Source of the DNA: a virus
Reading direction: 5' to 3' (one strand)
Length of the DNA stretch: 31,468 nt
Virus record (IMG/VR): IMGVR_UViG_3300037088_000848
Coordinates: 1-31,468 of that record
Both the position numbers and the translations under genes were made by a program. Shown piece by piece: positions 1 to 8,567 of this stretch. Under the pieces are notes generated by a model. The model had not been told where the DNA came from and did no database searches. It saw only the letters and a program-made list of their open reading frames with translations. Numbering within the stretch: the stretch's first letter is position 1; the number at the start of each line of letters is the position of its first letter.

Positions 1-122
1 TCTCGGTAAATGCTGTTACAAAACAGAGTGCTATAGGCAATGTACACGCTTTTGAAAATGGCCTTACAGCCGAATTGAAAGCACAATTTTGGAAAGAGGT
101 ACAGCAAGCTTGTAAGGGATAA
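1..122 (+). CDS. C-terminal end of an unknown virion-module gene (partial)
   Basis: An open frame enters from the left edge (first full codon at base 3) and stops with TAA at 120-122, giving about 39 residues that end in LKAQFWKEVQQACKG. It sits 33 bases upstream of the major capsid gene, where phages often place a scaffold, protease or portal gene. The visible piece is too short to assign and no family was recognised. Confidence 0.55.
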   Translation, partial: SVNAVTKQSAIGNVHAFENGLTAELKAQFWKEVQQACKG

Positions 123-155
123 AACTCTTCTGGTTCGTATACAGGAGAACTTCCT

Positions 156-1103
156 ATGGGTATAACAACCACAAGTGTGCTTAGCGCACCCTTGCAACAG
201 AGCTTCTCAATGAAGTTACTCAGCATCCCCGTGCCTTATTTGATTCACAAAATTCCGGCTGACTTGAAAACGATGCCGAGAAATGGTGGTACTAGCCTAC
301 GTGTGAGACGGTATAACAGATTGGCAACCGCCCCAGTTCCATTGGGTAACACTGGAATTACTCCGCCTCCACAAGTGCTCACAGCGATTAATTTGGACGC
401 AACTATGAGCTTCTATGGAAGCTTCGTGATACTGAACGAACAGGTGACGCTCCAGGCGCAGGATTTAGTGCTTAACGAAGCGATTAAGCTTCTTGGCATT
501 TCGCTTCGTATGACGGAAGATCAATTAATGAAGGATCATTTAAAAGGATCTACGGCCCAAATCAACGCCACAAATGGATTAAATGGAGACATTCCCACAG
601 AAGTTTCGAGACAAGACATAGATCTCGTTATCCGTACGCTCAGAGGGCATAATGCCTATTCCTTCCTCACAGGTATTCCTGGAGAGAATCGCTTTGGCAC
701 AAGCCCCGTAAGAGATGCCTACTTTGCACTAGGATCGACGGATTTAATCGGCCAGATCGATACTGTCAATGGATTTAAACAGAAATGGGAATATCCAAAC
801 CAAGCTTCAACTTTGGAAGCGGAATGGGGCTGTGTAGCCAACCTTAGATTCCTTTTATCAAGTGAAGGGTCAAAAACTTTGACCTCCTCTTTACTTGGTG
901 CGGATATCTATAACATCTTCTGCGTAGGTCGTGAAAGCTATTGTGCAATTGACCAAGATTCTTACAATTCACAATTTATCTATCGTCCTGCTATCTACGA
1001 CTCACCTTTGGCGCTAAATGCCTCATGCGGATGGAAAATGGCCGAAATTCCCCTGATCGAAAATGACCAATGGTGCCTAAACCTACGTGTAACCCTAGCA
1101 TAA
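156..1103 (+). CDS. Major capsid protein, N4-gp56-like family
   Basis: This 315-aa protein probably forms the icosahedral head shell. The call rests on overall resemblance to the N4-gp56 capsid family: an N-terminal segment rich in basic residues (NGGTSLRVRRYNRL), then a central stretch of the type 'LNEQVTLQAQDLVLNEAIKLLG' (about residues 93-115), which in the family reads tEQVtL...DPvLneavelLG, and a C-terminal beta-rich part. The length suits the family. The ATG follows GGAGAA with about 8 bases between. The next virion gene follows after only 11 bases, so the two are probably co-transcribed and made in large amounts. The terminator after that next gene fits a strongly expressed capsid pair. 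Recognition is from motif memory, not a search. Confidence 0.75.
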   Translation: MGITTTSVLSAPLQQSFSMKLLSIPVPYLIHKIPADLKTMPRNGGTSLRVRRYNRLATAPVPLGNTGITPPPQVLTAINLDATMSFYGSFVILNEQVTLQAQDLVLNEAIKLLGISLRMTEDQLMKDHLKGSTAQINATNGLNGDIPTEVSRQDIDLVIRTLRGHNAYSFLTGIPGENRFGTSPVRDAYFALGSTDLIGQIDTVNGFKQKWEYPNQASTLEAEWGCVANLRFLLSSEGSKTLTSSLLGADIYNIFCVGRESYCAIDQDSYNSQFIYRPAIYDSPLALNASCGWKMAEIPLIENDQWCLNLRVTLA

Positions 1104-1114
1104 GGAGAAAAAAC

Positions 1115-2092
1115 ATGAGTACACCTCTTCACGCAATGATATCAGGGACTTTCTCCACAGCGGCAACGCTTGTGCCCATATATATTTCATTACCTTGTGG
1201 TTATGATTATATTGAGATTCTTAACTTAACTGATTTTGGAAGTGTTGCAGCAAATACGCACACCATGATCGCGCGAGGATATTCCTCCCTGCCTGATGGT
1301 TATGCATTGTATATTCCAAAAACAAATGGTGCTGCCACCTTTGGAACACAGACCATGACCTTAACAGGTGGATTTTCTTTCATAGCAGATTCAGCTGCGC
1401 AGCCCCTTGGTGTTCCAATTGCCATTACAGCCATCACGGCTGCCAACCCTCCTGTTGCCTCGTCTGCAACTACAGGATCAATTGGTGATATAGTACGTCT
1501 TTATGGTACTACAGGGATGCTTCAAATTAGTACAATGGATTTTACCGTTACTGCGGTAAACGCTGGCGTAAGTCAGTCATTTGGGTATTTGGTGGCAGCT
1601 GGTGGGTTCGCAGCTCCTGCGACAGCCGGTTTCTATCGGAAACTTCCATTCGATGAAGGGCGTTTCTATCCTAGAAGTAGATACATCACAGCAATTTCAC
1701 AAGCAAATCCAGCTGTAATTCAATTTTCCGTCACACACAAATTCGTAGTTGGCGAGAAATTGCGTATCAACATACCTTCAGGATGGGGAATGCCTCAGAT
1801 GAATGGCCTACTTGTTACTGTAGTAGCCGTCAATACAGCTACAAATACTATCACAACTGATATTGATAGTTCTTTGTTTACTGCATTTGCGTTTCCAACA
1901 TCCGCTGTTGCAGCAACTGGCATTTCATTCCCAATGGCAATCCCAATTGGCGAAACAGCAGCTGCACCATATGGAGCACTGTTCGATGATTCCAGACTAA
2001 ACGATTCGTTTACTGGGGTTAAAATCGACACTACGGTTCTTGATGCTTCTGTAACTTATTCTTATAGAGCATACAAAGGATTGCATATCTAA
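1115..2092 (+). CDS. Virion structural protein downstream of the capsid gene
   Basis: This 325-aa protein of unknown family is beta-rich, with many Gly, Ala, Thr and Ser residues and few Lys or Glu, a composition typical of capsid decoration or other virion beta-sandwich proteins. An in-frame ATG at 1070 lies inside the capsid gene. The start at 1115 is preferred because AAGGAGAAAAAAC precedes it directly and it begins just after the capsid stop. The gene shares the capsid transcript and is closed by a terminator at 2112-2144, so it is probably made at capsid-like levels. A head decoration or minor capsid role is inferred from position and composition only. Confidence 0.6.
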   Translation: MSTPLHAMISGTFSTAATLVPIYISLPCGYDYIEILNLTDFGSVAANTHTMIARGYSSLPDGYALYIPKTNGAATFGTQTMTLTGGFSFIADSAAQPLGVPIAITAITAANPPVASSATTGSIGDIVRLYGTTGMLQISTMDFTVTAVNAGVSQSFGYLVAAGGFAAPATAGFYRKLPFDEGRFYPRSRYITAISQANPAVIQFSVTHKFVVGEKLRINIPSGWGMPQMNGLLVTVVAVNTATNTITTDIDSSLFTAFAFPTSAVAATGISFPMAIPIGETAAAPYGALFDDSRLNDSFTGVKIDTTVLDASVTYSYRAYKGLHI

Positions 2093-2111
2093 TTAAAATT
2101 GGAATTTGACC

Positions 2112-2144
2112 AAATGGCCTCCGTTCTGGGGGCCATTTTTTTTA
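2112..2144 (+). terminator. Rho-independent terminator after the capsid operon
   Basis: An 8-bp stem AAATGGCC/GGCCATTT (2112-2119 with 2131-2138) has a C/G-rich inner part and is followed by an uninterrupted T run (2137-2143). It lies 20 bases after the stop of the second virion gene and separates the capsid pair from the next genes. Confidence 0.85.
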
Positions 2145-2193
2145 TTGTGATAAAAATTATTTTATGGAGAATAAAAATAAACCAGGAGGTGTT

Positions 2194-2673
2194 ATGTCAA
2201 GATTGAAAAATAAAGTTGAAGAATCTGTGGATGAAACTAAAACTTTGTCTTCTGAACCTGTATTTAGCCAAAAAGACGAGGCGAAGTCATTGTTAGCCAA
2301 GGTAAAAGAAGAAGGCATGAAGATGATTAGAGGTAGGTTCAGGAATCTTGATCACCCAGGAGAACCTCAACCAATCATTCATGGAAAATTCAAAAATGTT
2401 CCTATCTTCGACAAGATTCTTGAAGATGGAAAAATCTATACCATTCCCAAATATGTAGCATGGTTCATCAATGGGGAAGATCCTCTCGCTCCCCAAGCCT
2501 CTGAAAGAGCGAATACGTGTTGCTTCAAGATACATGGCCTTGAATTAGATGCTTCTGGAGCCTTGAAACAAGGAAATATGATGGGAGAGGGACTTCCAGT
2601 CATTGGTGTATCGCCAGATAAATACAAGCAACGATGTTCATTTGAATCGCTGGAATTCAGTATGGAGAAATAA
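2194..2673 (+). CDS. Unknown protein between capsid and adaptor genes
   Basis: This 159-aa protein has a charged, probably helical first third (MSRLKNKVEESVDETKT onward) and a more globular C-terminal part with two adjacent cysteines (NTCCFKIHG). The in-frame ATG at 2164 was rejected in favour of 2194, because AGGAGGTG stands just before the latter and would otherwise be coding. The gene lies between the capsid terminator and the adaptor-like gene, only 2 bases ahead of it, so a head or head-completion role is plausible. No family was recognised. Confidence 0.6.
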   Translation: MSRLKNKVEESVDETKTLSSEPVFSQKDEAKSLLAKVKEEGMKMIRGRFRNLDHPGEPQPIIHGKFKNVPIFDKILEDGKIYTIPKYVAWFINGEDPLAPQASERANTCCFKIHGLELDASGALKQGNMMGEGLPVIGVSPDKYKQRCSFESLEFSMEK

Positions 2674-2675
2674 TT

Positions 2676-3728
2676 ATGGTAGTCGACAGGCAGTTAATAA
2701 AAGATAAGATTCGAAGATTGACAGCTCGACCTTCAGACAATCAAATCACTGACACGCAACTGAATGAATATATTCAAAATTACATTCTATATGACATGCC
2801 AGTTCACTTAAAGTTAGAAAGTTTTAGAAACCTTTATCAGTTTATTACTCAGCCTAACGTTGACACATATAATTTCCCTACAGATTATTATATTGAAACT
2901 ATGCCCCCAGTCTATGTTGGGGGCTATCAAGTCATCATGTCGCAAAGTCGAGATAGCTTTTTCAAGTTTAATCCTCGATTGACGTTCATGGAAAAGAATG
3001 TATCTACAGGTACAGGCGCAACAGGTCCTTATTCAGGCACTTTAACGAACATTCCAGCTATGAGAGGCCATTACCCTAATTTTGGTGGTAGCCTCACCAT
3101 TCCCATGAACTACATGATTTATGGCATCCTTATTTCAGGAGACAATGGCATGGGAGGAATGACTAATCTTGTAGATGATGGTTTTGGCTTTCTTTATTCT
3201 CCCGATTCAACTGTAGGTGATGTATTTGATCCTTCAGGGGCAGGAGCCCTAAATAGGGGAACAATAAATTATTTGACTGGTGCCTTCACAGTTAATGCTG
3301 GTCTTTTAGGTTTTACCAGTCCAGTAAGTGCAGGAGGTGCAATCAATGCCCAATATATTCCTTATGTCGCAAGCCGTCCTCAATCAGCGTTGTTCTATCA
3401 AGATCAAATCACTCTTTCTCCCATACCAGACCAAGCTTACACAGTTTCATTTGAAGCATTTAAAAAAATGAATGACCTCATCTCTGATGCTGATATGCCT
3501 GAATTGAAAGATGTGTGGCAGGTGATAGCGTTTGGAGTAGCGGGCAAGATCTTTGAGGACAATGGCGATTTAGAAAACGTAGTGAAATTCCGTCCTCTTC
3601 TAGATGAGCAAATTCGCCTAAGCACACGTAGGACTATAAGCCAATATTCAACTGAGCGCGTAGCGACTATCTTCACTGAGCAAACAGGGCTTTTACAGAA
3701 CTTTAACAATTTATTTGGTGGCATATGA
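2676..3728 (+). CDS. Head-to-tail adaptor-like protein
   Basis: The 350-aa protein begins with a helical region of the type seen in head-tail connector or adaptor proteins: IKDKIRRLTARPSDNQITD, then LNEYIQNYILYDMP, where the 'ITD..L...I..Y' pattern is typical. The middle holds a beta module ending in GTINYLTGAF (about residue 196), which recurs in the nozzle-like gene at 4296. The C-terminal part is again helical (LKDVWQVIAFGVAGKIFEDNGD) and resembles the end of gp4/gp11-type adaptors. It follows the preceding stop by 2 bases and overlaps the next gene by 4 (ATGA). An adaptor sitting between portal and nozzle is inferred from this pattern and the order of genes. Confidence 0.55.
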   Translation: MVVDRQLIKDKIRRLTARPSDNQITDTQLNEYIQNYILYDMPVHLKLESFRNLYQFITQPNVDTYNFPTDYYIETMPPVYVGGYQVIMSQSRDSFFKFNPRLTFMEKNVSTGTGATGPYSGTLTNIPAMRGHYPNFGGSLTIPMNYMIYGILISGDNGMGGMTNLVDDGFGFLYSPDSTVGDVFDPSGAGALNRGTINYLTGAFTVNAGLLGFTSPVSAGGAINAQYIPYVASRPQSALFYQDQITLSPIPDQAYTVSFEAFKKMNDLISDADMPELKDVWQVIAFGVAGKIFEDNGDLENVVKFRPLLDEQIRLSTRRTISQYSTERVATIFTEQTGLLQNFNNLFGGI

Positions 3729-4294
3729 CATTCATATCTGGCGAACCAGTTGCAACAAGAACATTAGCAACCTCTCAACCTATCATCAAAGACAACTTTA
3801 CTTTATCAAATCAATATTTTGGTATTGATCATTATGCCTTTGATGATCCTTCTGCATTCAAAGGATTGCATAAAGTTTGTAGATTTCAGGCAGCATCAAC
3901 ACATTCTACCGCAGCCACACAATGTGCCATTTACAGTAAGAATCAGCATGGAAGGCCAGAACTGTATTTTAGAAGGGAAAGCAGTGGAACAGAAATTTTA
4001 ATGACCAACTACCATTCTCCAACTGATGGAGTCTTGGGTAGTTCCTTTTTGCCAGGAGGATTGCTTATTCAATGGGGTATTTCTGGGGTTATAGCAAGAA
4101 ATGGAGATGAAGTTGAAACATTTGACGAAACTTTTACTGTCGCTCCTTATAGCATAGTTCTTACTGGAATACATCATGGCGGAGAAGTGGTTAGTGGAAA
4201 TGTCCATACCGTGAATCTAACAGATTTCACATTAAGAAACACTTCAGACAGTGCTCGCCAGTTTTATTGGATGGCCATTGGGCAAAGGCTTTAA
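3725..4294 (+). CDS. Tail-fibre or knob protein with gp53-like C-terminal domain
   Basis: This 189-aa protein resembles the small beta-sandwich found at the ends of many phage fibres (gp53-like C-terminal domain). The signature runs from GGLLIQWGIS (about residue 111), through a central strand with FTVAPYSIVLTG, to FTLRNTSDSARQFYWMAIG at the C-terminus. That domain usually contacts the host surface. Here it is a stand-alone protein with about 100 residues ahead of the domain, lying between the adaptor and nozzle-like genes rather than with the other fibre genes. It overlaps the upstream gene by 4 bases, and the next start is 1 base past its stop, so the three are coupled in translation. Confidence 0.6.
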   Translation: MTFISGEPVATRTLATSQPIIKDNFTLSNQYFGIDHYAFDDPSAFKGLHKVCRFQAASTHSTAATQCAIYSKNQHGRPELYFRRESSGTEILMTNYHSPTDGVLGSSFLPGGLLIQWGISGVIARNGDEVETFDETFTVAPYSIVLTGIHHGGEVVSGNVHTVNLTDFTLRNTSDSARQFYWMAIGQRL

Positions 4295-4295
4295 T

Positions 4296-6656
4296 ATGGG
4301 TTACCAACCATTTTACATAAGTAATTTTGATGAAAATGGCGGGTTAAACAACTTCTACGAATCATTCCTTACCCCAGAAAAAGCATTTCAGACTTTAGAA
4401 GATGCAATGTGTTGGCGTGGTAAGGTAATGAAACGACCATGTATAACAAAAATTGGACGATTGAGGAGGGACCTTGGTACTCAGACTTTTGATAATCAAG
4501 CTACTGGGGGATCATACATAGTAGCTGATATTTTCAGTGATCCCAACATTGATTTAAGGGCCACTATCCCAGCCCTTGGCCTTCCTGAACCATATGCAGA
4601 AATCCAACCTACCACTGTTGTCATAACTGTTTCTGGAAGAATCTTCACCGATCCTATGGGCAATGGAGTTTTGACAGAGGCGGGAGGAAGTTCTGGCACA
4701 ATAAATTATGTTACTGGTGCTTTATCATTAACATTTGCTCCTCCTTTTGGTGGATTACATAATGTAACAGTTCAATTCTTCTATTTTCCTGGACTTCCCG
4801 TCATGAGTCTAAATCGAAGAGAAGCAGATAATATCAACGATGAGCAGAATATTGCATTCGACACCAAATATGCTTATACAACTTTAATGGGTCAATTTAT
4901 TGAACTTCCTTCTGGTACCAAATTTACATGGAACGGAGCTGATTGGCAGCTTTTTTGGACAACAAATTTCTATACAAAAACAATAGGGCTTGCCAGAGAT
5001 AAGTTTTTTTGGGCTACAAATTATAACGCTGAGAATATTGCCCCTTCCATCAGAGATCATATAAATTATTATGATGGAAGCGACTGGTTTCTTCTTGAGC
5101 CGCATGTAAATCCAACAACTTTTCTTGAACAATGTAAAATTCTCATTGGATATAAATCTCGATTGATTGCAATGAATCTTTGGGAAGGGCCAGATATATA
5201 CAATGTCTTTCATTACCCAAATAAGATTAGGTGGTCAGTAAATGGAGACCCAACTGACATAAATGCTTGGAGAGAAGACATTCCTGGCCAAGGTTCGTAT
5301 TTATATGCTCCTACAAATGAAGCCATCATCTCAGTTGCTTTCATAAGAGACATCTTGGTTGTTAAGTTTGAAAGATCATCATGGAGACTTTCATACACAG
5401 GAAATGAAAATTTACCCTTCGTCTTCCAAAAAATAGATACCGACTTAGGATCTGAAAGTCCATTTTCTTTGATCACGTTTGGTAAAGGTCTCCTTTCTGT
5501 CGCTGATAAAGGTATTACTGTTGACGATGGGATGAGCGTTAATAGGATTGATACAAACATTCCTCAGCAAGTCTTCAAAATAAAAAATAACGCCAATGGC
5601 ACTGACAGAGTTTATGGAATAAGAGACTTCGTTAGTGAATTAGCCTATTTCTCCTTCCCAAGTTTCAACACAGTGAAATTTCCAGACAGGGTTTTGGTTT
5701 ACAATTATAATAACGCGACATGGGCAATATTCAAAGATTCATTTACATGTTATGGTAATTATCAACGAGATTCAGATGAAACATGGGCTGCTTTTACTGA
5801 TGAGAGATATGATACATGGGCTGCTTTATACCAAACATGGAATGAAGGGGCAACTAGTGCTTTAGTCCCAAATATAGCGGCAGGAAATCAAGCTGGTTTT
5901 GTTTCTGCCCTAACTCCTGCAATAGCTCCTGCTACTGTCAATAGTCCTACCTTATTCATAAATGCCCTCGACGTCGCTTCAATCCCTTGTAGAATAACGG
6001 TTCCAAACCACAATCTCGAGACAGGTACATTTATCAAAATATCTGGGGTGCTGGGTATTAGTCCCCTCAATCCATCCATTTTAAACAACATTCCTTTTCC
6101 AGGAATGAATCTAATTTATCGTGTTACGGTTATTGACCAAAACACACTGTCGTTGGAAGTCTGGGATACTGTCGCTTTAGTTTTTGATGGATTGGATATT
6201 TCAGCATATGTTGGTGATTATATAGGAGGAGGAGTAATCACAGTATTAAATAGATTTGACATCATAACAAAAGAATTTTCTCCTTTCTATGAAACTTCTG
6301 GCCAATGCCGTTTAGGATCTGTCGACTTTTTTACTTCCACCACTCCTACAGGAGAATTTATAGCAGAGATTTACATAAATTCCAATTTAAGCATTTCCAT
6401 GACAGATCAACCATCTGTTTTGGGAACCAATATTGTTTTCACCAAGCCAGAAAATAACGCACTTATTCCTTATCAGCAATTTCAAGAGAAGATTTGGCAT
6501 AGAATGTACATCCATGCAATTGCCCAAAACTTCACTCTTGAAATGACAATGTCTGATGAACAAATGGGTCGTCCAGATCTTGATATGAGTACTGAAATCT
6601 TCACCCTCCATGCTTTAGCCTTCTATCTGTCTAAAAATGCGAGGTTGGTACAATGA
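4296..6656 (+). CDS. Large tail nozzle/hub-like virion protein
   Basis: This 786-aa protein starts at MGYQPFYISNF; an upstream in-frame ATG at 4251 lies inside the previous gene and was rejected. It opens with a segment on replacing or fitting subunits (FLTPEKAFQTLEDAMCWRGKV), then a module ending GTINYVTGAL (about residue 134) that matches one in the adaptor-like gene. A long beta-rich centre follows, with patterns such as RWSVNGDPTDINAW, FIRDILVVKFERSSWRL and GKGLLSVADKGI that recall the propeller-like tail nozzle proteins (T7 gp12 or P22 gp10 type). Size and position after the adaptor agree. It ends in an ATGA overlap with the next gene. The nozzle role is inference; a general tail hub protein is the alternative. 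Confidence 0.5.
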   Translation: MGYQPFYISNFDENGGLNNFYESFLTPEKAFQTLEDAMCWRGKVMKRPCITKIGRLRRDLGTQTFDNQATGGSYIVADIFSDPNIDLRATIPALGLPEPYAEIQPTTVVITVSGRIFTDPMGNGVLTEAGGSSGTINYVTGALSLTFAPPFGGLHNVTVQFFYFPGLPVMSLNRREADNINDEQNIAFDTKYAYTTLMGQFIELPSGTKFTWNGADWQLFWTTNFYTKTIGLARDKFFWATNYNAENIAPSIRDHINYYDGSDWFLLEPHVNPTTFLEQCKILIGYKSRLIAMNLWEGPDIYNVFHYPNKIRWSVNGDPTDINAWREDIPGQGSYLYAPTNEAIISVAFIRDILVVKFERSSWRLSYTGNENLPFVFQKIDTDLGSESPFSLITFGKGLLSVADKGITVDDGMSVNRIDTNIPQQVFKIKNNANGTDRVYGIRDFVSELAYFSFPSFNTVKFPDRVLVYNYNNATWAIFKDSFTCYGNYQRDSDETWAAFTDERYDTWAALYQTWNEGATSALVPNIAAGNQAGFVSALTPAIAPATVNSPTLFINALDVASIPCRITVPNHNLETGTFIKISGVLGISPLNPSILNNIPFPGMNLIYRVTVIDQNTLSLEVWDTVALVFDGLDISAYVGDYIGGGVITVLNRFDIITKEFSPFYETSGQCRLGSVDFFTSTTPTGEFIAEIYINSNLSISMTDQPSVLGTNIVFTKPENNALIPYQQFQEKIWHRMYIHAIAQNFTLEMTMSDEQMGRPDLDMSTEIFTLHALAFYLSKNARLVQ

Positions 6657-7183
6657 CGACAGCCTACGAAGGTCCAGACAATCCAAACAATTTCCTTCCT
6701 ACAACTGAAAACTTTCCTAAAGAAGGTGTGGAATTTTCCAATCGATTGCATGAAATTTATGTTGATATAGCTAGAAATGTAAACTCAAGAGAGATTTCAA
6801 GATACGAACTGACAGAGATGCTCAATGGGCAGACATTTTATGATTTGAAAGATAATCAGAATAGGAAATATGTATATAGGAAATGTTTTAGTTTTGGCGT
6901 AATAGCTGGGGGTGCAACACTTTTGATTCCTCATGGAATAAAAGGACTGCCAGATGCTGGCCATCCAAGCAATAAGACAATTTTGACGAGAATATATGGC
7001 ACTTATCTTGATACTACTTATTATCAAAAGCCAATTCCTTATACTGCATTTAGCGTTCCAAATATTGGATACCAATTTGATATTAAAATAGATTCTACTA
7101 ATATCGTACTTGTCAATGGAACCGTAGGTACGGCAATTCCAACCATCTCTGGTCAAGTAGTGCTTGAATACTTAAAAAATTGA
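6653..7183 (+). CDS. Virion protein of unknown role following the nozzle-like gene
   Basis: The 176-aa protein has an acidic, helical N-terminal half (FSNRLHEIYVDIARNVNSRE then YELTEMLNGQTFYD) and a beta-rich C-terminal half (KCFSFGVIAGGATLLIPHG). The pattern of a helix ending in 'vN.reI..Ye..E.lnGqt' followed by a small beta domain is familiar from phage structural gene clusters, but I cannot tie it to a named function. It overlaps the upstream gene by 4 bases and is followed by a 58-base gap, so it probably belongs to the tail-tip set. Confidence 0.5.
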   Translation: MTTAYEGPDNPNNFLPTTENFPKEGVEFSNRLHEIYVDIARNVNSREISRYELTEMLNGQTFYDLKDNQNRKYVYRKCFSFGVIAGGATLLIPHGIKGLPDAGHPSNKTILTRIYGTYLDTTYYQKPIPYTAFSVPNIGYQFDIKIDSTNIVLVNGTVGTAIPTISGQVVLEYLKN

Positions 7184-7241
7184 TTTTACATTACTCCATA
7201 AATTTTTAGTCTTGCTAATATAACAAAAAACAGGGGGATAT

Positions 7242-7979
7242 ATGGTTGATATACTTGGTAAAATCATGGATGTGCCGCATAGGCTTTTTGGAAGTATTGG
7301 AAAGAAAGTTAACAAAGTAATAAAACCAATAGGGAAATCGATTTCAAAAGGAGCGAAGGGAACGCCTGGAAAGATTGAGAAAGTAGAAACTCTATCTAAA
7401 GAACAACAAAAATTACTTAGGAAAACCACCCGACATGTTGATGTGAAGGATTTTGATGTTTCTAAAGATAAGACATTCATGGCTGGTCAGAATTTTGTAA
7501 AGGATATGCTCAATCCCTCCTCCAAAGCTTATGCTAAGTTTGAAAAACCCTACATGAAACAATTTCAAAAAACTCTAATGCCAAAATTGGCACAAAGATT
7601 TGCGCAACAAAATGCTATGGGTGGCGGGGGGTTAAAGGCAGCTGCTGAACATGAAGCAGGAAGTCTATCAGAAAGGCTGGCAGCCCTACGTACACAAGGG
7701 ATGGGAAATGCAGCACAGCAGGCAATGAAGTATGCCCAGGTCCAGCCAAATATCTATCAAAACATGATCAATACTTCCCTAGGGACTCCATCGCAAGGAT
7801 TTATGGTAATGCCAGGCGAGGAAGGATGGGGACAGGCGTTATTAGGTGGTGCAGCACAAGGGGCGGGACAAGGATTATCGAATTGGGCTTCACGACCGGC
7901 ACAACCTCAATCTCCGCCAATTAAGACTGTAGACCCAATGAATCAATATCCAATGCAATTGAATTATGGACGTCCATAA
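7242..7979 (+). CDS. Internal (ejection-type) virion protein, paralogue of the next gene
   Basis: This 245-aa protein has a basic N-terminus, a helical centre and a Gly/Ala/Gln-rich C-terminal third. Its centre matches the next gene along about 130 residues: FDVSKDKTF versus FNVSKDKGF, KPYMKQFQKTLMPKL versus APYLRQFEEEIVPKV, and EAGSLSERLAALR versus EAGGLEERLAGLT. Position between the nozzle-like and fibre genes, composition and lack of other domains fit the small internal proteins that podoviruses eject with their DNA. GGGGG ahead of the ATG serves as ribosome site. The function is inferred from place and composition. Confidence 0.5.
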   Translation: MVDILGKIMDVPHRLFGSIGKKVNKVIKPIGKSISKGAKGTPGKIEKVETLSKEQQKLLRKTTRHVDVKDFDVSKDKTFMAGQNFVKDMLNPSSKAYAKFEKPYMKQFQKTLMPKLAQRFAQQNAMGGGGLKAAAEHEAGSLSERLAALRTQGMGNAAQQAMKYAQVQPNIYQNMINTSLGTPSQGFMVMPGEEGWGQALLGGAAQGAGQGLSNWASRPAQPQSPPIKTVDPMNQYPMQLNYGRP

Positions 7980-8001
7980 TAAAAAATGAAGGAATGGTAA
8001 T

Positions 8002-8553
8002 ATGTCAAAATTTTCTGGTTCGGCATCAAAATTAAAAACGTTTGAGACATTGACGAAGGGGCAAAGAAGCAAACTTAAGGACTATATTCAAGCTATTCAT
8101 CCTGGAGCATTTAATGTATCGAAAGACAAAGGATTTAGAGAAGCTGGGCATTACTATCAAGATTTGATGGACCCAGAATCAAAACTCAATCAGAAAATGC
8201 AAGCTCCCTATCTGAGGCAATTTGAAGAAGAAATTGTTCCCAAAGTATCTGAAGGCTTCGCGGGGGCTGATGCAATGGATTCAGGGGCATTCAATCTTGC
8301 AATGTCTAAGGAAGCTGGCGGACTTGAAGAACGACTTGCTGGCCTAACAGAACAAAATCAATTACAGGGTGCACAGGGCGCGATGGAATATGGGCAAATT
8401 CAGCCCAATCTTTGGCAAGGTTTAATGAACACAGGGATGAGAACCTCAGGGTTTGATTATGCATATCTTCCAGGGAAATCAGGGATGTTGAATCCAATAT
8501 TAAGTGCACTTGGCAAAGGCGGTGCAGCTGCTGCCTTAGCAGCGATCCTTTAA
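8002..8553 (+). CDS. Internal (ejection-type) virion protein, tandem paralogue
   Basis: This 183-aa protein is a shorter tandem relative of the gene before it, sharing the FNVSKDKGF, APYLRQFEEE and EAGGLEERLAGL blocks and the spacing between them. It ends in a hydrophobic Ala/Gly-rich tail (GGAAAALAAIL) that could insert into or cross a membrane. The gene starts after AAGGAATGG, 22 bases behind its paralogue, and is followed by the next gene after 14 bases. A role inside the virion or in DNA ejection is suggested by position only. Confidence 0.5.
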   Translation: MSKFSGSASKLKTFETLTKGQRSKLKDYIQAIHPGAFNVSKDKGFREAGHYYQDLMDPESKLNQKMQAPYLRQFEEEIVPKVSEGFAGADAMDSGAFNLAMSKEAGGLEERLAGLTEQNQLQGAQGAMEYGQIQPNLWQGLMNTGMRTSGFDYAYLPGKSGMLNPILSALGKGGAAAALAAIL

Positions 8554-8567
8554 AACATAGGTGAATT

